The translations under genes and the position numbers were made by a program. Under the pieces are notes generated by a model. The model made no database searches. It was not told the origin of the DNA and was given only the letters and a program-made list of their open reading frames with translations. Positions 61,460 through 64,000 of a stretch of DNA of 64,000 nt are shown piece by piece; position 1 is the stretch's first letter; each line of letters starts with the position of its first letter. Origin of the DNA: Roseivirga sp. (GTDB taxonomy: Bacteria > Bacteroidota > Bacteroidia > Cytophagales > Cyclobacteriaceae); the NCBI GenBank assembly GCA_029262895.1, contig JAJCYM010000070.1:62001-126000 (forward strand), written 5' to 3'.

Positions 61460-62320
61460 ATGCTCAATCGAAGAATACCAGAGTCTGAGTTAATCCTGAT
61501 TGATGGGAGAGTGTACCATCTCAATTTGAGACCGGACCAGGTTGCTCATACCATCATCATGGTTGGTGACCCTGATCGTGTAGCTAAAGTCAGCGTCTAT
61601 TTCGATAAAATTGAACACCAAGTCAGTAGCCGGGAGTTGGTAACCCATACAGGTACTGTTGGGGGTAAAAGAGTATCGGTAGTCAGCTCAGGGATGGGCA
61701 CCGATAATGTGGAGTTGGTCATGACAGAGCTGGACGCCCTGGTCAATATTGATTTTGAAAGCCGAACAATTAAAGATCAACTCACCTCATTAGAAATAAT
61801 CAGAATAGGAACTTCTGGCTGTCTGCAAGCCGATATTGGCCTTGATACTTTCCTGGTTTCGGAAAGCGCCTTAGGCCTCGATACCCTAATGAATTTTTAT
61901 CAATGGGAGAACTCTGCATCTGGGCAAGAACTCATTGATCAGGTTAGGAAAGAACTGGAATTGTCTTTCACTCCCTATCATGCAGAAGCAGATACCGCGT
62001 TGTTGGAGAAGTTTGGAGAAGGCCTTGAAAGGGGGACTACCATCACGGCTCCGGGATTCTACGCCCCTCAAGGCAGAGAGGTCAGACTCAAAACGAAGAC
62101 TCCTGATTTTGTAGATAAACTGACTGCTCTGAAATTTCTCAGCAGCAGATTCACCAACCTTGAAATGGAAACTGCCGGTTATTATGCCATGGCCAAATTA
62201 CTTGGACACAGAATGATTAGCTTAAATGCGCTTATTGCAAATCGTGCCAGACGGGAGTTTTCCAAAGACCCGGAGAAGGCCATTGATGATCTAATTCGGA
62301 TCGTTCTCAGAAGACTGTGA
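61460..62320 (+). CDS. Nucleoside phosphorylase (uridine phosphorylase-like)
   Basis: A 286-residue PNP/UDP-family phosphorylase. The phosphate-binding MVGDPDRVAKV (34-44), SSGMGTDNVEL, IRIGTSGCLQ and the base-binding NLEMETAGYYAMAKLLGH are present. It splits nucleosides with phosphate in salvage. A 30-residue N-terminal extension precedes the usual start. Its last 30 bases overlap the convergent DUF6090-like gene. Confidence 0.9.
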   Translation: MLNRRIPESELILIDGRVYHLNLRPDQVAHTIIMVGDPDRVAKVSVYFDKIEHQVSSRELVTHTGTVGGKRVSVVSSGMGTDNVELVMTELDALVNIDFESRTIKDQLTSLEIIRIGTSGCLQADIGLDTFLVSESALGLDTLMNFYQWENSASGQELIDQVRKELELSFTPYHAEADTALLEKFGEGLERGTTITAPGFYAPQGREVRLKTKTPDFVDKLTALKFLSSRFTNLEMETAGYYAMAKLLGHRMISLNALIANRARREFSKDPEKAIDDLIRIVLRRL

Positions 62321-62995
62321 ACCACCCATCTCCAATTCTATGAGGTCAGCTGTTTCTTTTGCCAACCGGCTTGAGCTGTGATATAGATTATTCAATTGAT
62401 TGGTTTGGTTCACTGCAAAGCCAATAAAATTCGTGCATTTGGTACTACGGAAGTACGCAGGATCGGTGACCTGATCCAGGATCATGTCGTAGCTCTCATA
62501 CAGTGTAGGAAAAAAATTATCATCAAGTGCTTGAATCAAATTGTCTTGTTCATTTTTGATTAGCATATAAGACTGGTAAAGGCTAATCAACTTTTTCTTC
62601 AACTCCTGATCCTTGATAATTTTTAAATCCCCACTTTGTTGTAGGGTCAGGTAAGAATTGTTGGTTGGATAAAAGAAGTTATAGTTGCCCACCCTAAGGG
62701 CATATTTAGCAATAGTGTCAGCAGATGCCATTCTTCTGGGTTGACTTTGAAGGTAACCTATTCCTTTACTGAGATCCTCAATCTTATTGTCATTGTATAC
62801 GATACCCCGTTTGAAGCCATTAATATCCATTGTGAGGTCTTCCATAAGCTGTTGAAGATACAATTGCTCAAGTCGATTCTCCGTCCTTTTCTCTCCTAAA
62901 TTGGAAAGCCAAAAGGCTATGGTAATGCCCAACAACACAATGATAAATTCCAGAATGTAATCTACAAATCGTCTCTTAGTAACCTTTGGTAGCAT
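62291..62995 (-). CDS. DUF6090-like membrane protein
   Basis: A 234-residue protein with one N-terminal transmembrane helix (FVDYILEFIIVLLGITIAFWL, residues 10-30) and a long helical, probably coiled-coil soluble part (LEQLYLQQLMEDLTMDIN and NSYLTLQQSGDLKIIKDQELKKKLISLYQ). These features match the Bacteroidota family often labelled DUF6090. Function unknown. It faces the periplasm or cytosol depending on topology. It overlaps the phosphorylase gene's 3' end by 30 bases. Confidence 0.8.
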   Translation of the reverse strand: MLPKVTKRRFVDYILEFIIVLLGITIAFWLSNLGEKRTENRLEQLYLQQLMEDLTMDINGFKRGIVYNDNKIEDLSKGIGYLQSQPRRMASADTIAKYALRVGNYNFFYPTNNSYLTLQQSGDLKIIKDQELKKKLISLYQSYMLIKNEQDNLIQALDDNFFPTLYESYDMILDQVTDPAYFRSTKCTNFIGFAVNQTNQLNNLYHSSSRLAKETADLIELEMGGSQSSENDPN

Positions 62996-63097
62996 AACTT
63001 ATATTTTCAAAAAGACTTTCAATATAGGAGAAAAGCTGCCTCAGTGGTTGATTATTTATCAGTCGTTGGTACTTGAATTAGTAATTTAATCCGGTAG

Positions 63098-63250
63098 ATG
63101 AAGTCGAAGTCGTTTGACAGCGCAAATAGTAACATGAGGATATTTGGCTCTGAAAGCATCCCGCTAGTGGGATATTCAAAGGAAAAACAAAGCGTAACAA
63201 TAGACCTTCCGGCTACTGATTATACCAGACCTTTCAGGAGGTCAGTTTAG
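63098..63250 (+). CDS. Possible 50-codon small ORF
   Basis: An ATG-to-TAG frame of 50 codons in the 273-base gap between two minus-strand genes. Its composition is protein-like, ending KQSVTIDLPATDYTRP and a basic tail, and it could be the remnant tail of a larger, lost enzyme. There is no ribosome site or promoter. I cannot name a family; the call is weak. Confidence 0.2.
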   Translation: MKSKSFDSANSNMRIFGSESIPLVGYSKEKQSVTIDLPATDYTRPFRRSV

Positions 63251-63268
63251 GTAACTCATAAACACAGA

Positions 63269-63859
63269 TCAATTGTTTTTCGCCTTCAGATTTCCCTGAA
63301 TCAAAAGATTGAATTCCTGGCAGGTGAGTCTACCTCCTGTAGAGTAGGGACAAGTTCTATAAAGCTTTTGCCCTAAAACATCCAGGGTCACAATTACGTC
63401 ATCCCCTTTACATACCGGGCAAATCACGTGAGTGCCGTTTTCACAGTCAACTGTATTTCGATAGAAAAATTTAGTCTCTATAATTCCAGAAGAGGATTTA
63501 GAGCGGTCTTGGCGATAAGCCTCTTCTGCCTTTGCCACAAGAGTAAAAACTTCCTTTGAGTATTGGCCTTGAGAACCTTTAAGCTCTAGGTACTTATTCA
63601 ACCAATCTATACTCTGCTTATGTTTTTCCAGCAATAATGAGTTTTTACCAAAGTAGTAGCAAAAATCTGGAGATAGCACTTCAATCTGATCGAGGGCTTT
63701 CATAAAATAGGAGTCAGCTTCCTTATACTTTTCCACATCCATAAGGTTGACAGCGGTATCGATATATCTTCTTGGGTCCAGAAGAGAAGTAGATGTTTGG
63801 GCTTGCGAGAGCTCTATGCAGCTTGCGAAGCAGATGAGAATGAGTAGAAATTTCTTCAT
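63269..63859 (-). CDS. Secreted TPR-like protein with a cysteine-rich tail
   Basis: A 196-residue protein with a signal peptide (cut near SQAQ). Residues 30-130 are helical pairs resembling two or three TPR repeats (EKYKEADSYFMKALDQIEVL, KHKQSIDWLNKYLEL). The C-terminal 55 residues have a CPVCKG pair and later CPYS and C in LTCQEF, like a small DnaJ-type zinc ribbon, plus Cys in TVDCENGTHVIC. Zinc modules in exported proteins are unusual. No family is recognised. Confidence 0.72.
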   Translation of the reverse strand: MKKFLLILICFASCIELSQAQTSTSLLDPRRYIDTAVNLMDVEKYKEADSYFMKALDQIEVLSPDFCYYFGKNSLLLEKHKQSIDWLNKYLELKGSQGQYSKEVFTLVAKAEEAYRQDRSKSSSGIIETKFFYRNTVDCENGTHVICPVCKGDDVIVTLDVLGQKLYRTCPYSTGGRLTCQEFNLLIQGNLKAKNN

Positions 63860-64000
63860 GGGCTCAAATGATGGGGCTAAGATAAGCCGAGTATTCTAAT
63901 AATTTTTAGGCTGGTTGTTAAAAGACATTAAAAAGGAGCGGAAATCGTATCCTAGTGATGTGAAATTGATAATGATCAGAGTAAAATGTGTCCAATTTCT

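Overview
The window looks like chromosome from a marine-type Bacteroidota of the order Cytophagales. The reasons are two type IX secretion cargo proteins (one type A tail, one gliding-associated type B tail), a GSCFA protein, a DUF2851 protein, an rpsF-rpsR-rplI operon, few Shine-Dalgarno sites, and several upstream boxes of the Bacteroidota TAnnTTTG type. All assignments come from reading the sequence; no database search was run.

Region 1 (about 1-9446) is accessory DNA: an AT-rich secreted protein, a RadC/JAB protein, a mobilization cassette (MobC, relaxase, coiled-coil protein, VirD4-type coupling protein), a lipoprotein divergent from a small XRE regulator, and a small excisionase-like HTH protein. 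It stops at the 3' end of a CAU-anticodon tRNA (9447-9520, minus). That is the expected layout for an integrative mobilizable element inserted by a tyrosine recombinase. No integrase or mating-pore genes are visible, so the left end probably lies outside the window.

Region 2 (9650-20144) is housekeeping: HAD phosphatase, rhodanese, T9SS cargo, PASTA protein, Fe-S carriers (Nfu, Mrp), DnaG primase, a RibBA-like protein and SurE. Three of these carry unusual active sites: DnaG has lost most zinc ligands, the RibA half of RibBA has lost its cysteines, and Mrp lacks the CxxC pair. Region 3 (20290-23090) is an AT-rich insertion with a lone P-loop ATPase and a two-gene unit made of a membrane-anchored thioredoxin and a secreted cysteine-rich peptide.

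Region 4 (23091-41315) holds yidD, dcd, cysS and folE (one operon, with a MITE-like repeat before yidD), an antiporter, priA, a DUF255 protein, GSCFA, a large T9SS type B protein, a lipoprotein, a coiled-coil envelope protein, the ribosomal operon, an esterase and cytidine deaminase. Region 5 (41453-54318) has a saccharopine dehydrogenase-like enzyme, a DsbA-like protein, a LytTR two-component pair bracketed by an M55 peptidase gene and a 3' remnant of a second copy, a glycosyltransferase, cytochrome c, methyltransferase, RNase HI, MarC, aroQ, xerD and pyrD. Region 6 (54387-63859) has ftsK, lolA-like, pyrF, DUF2851, a NeuD-like acetyltransferase, trhO, a nucleoside phosphorylase, and two envelope or secreted proteins of unknown function.

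The most striking non-coding signal is a set of five intergenic tracts written in a 7-base period. Two of them are associated with opposite-strand copies of the same 35-base repeat.
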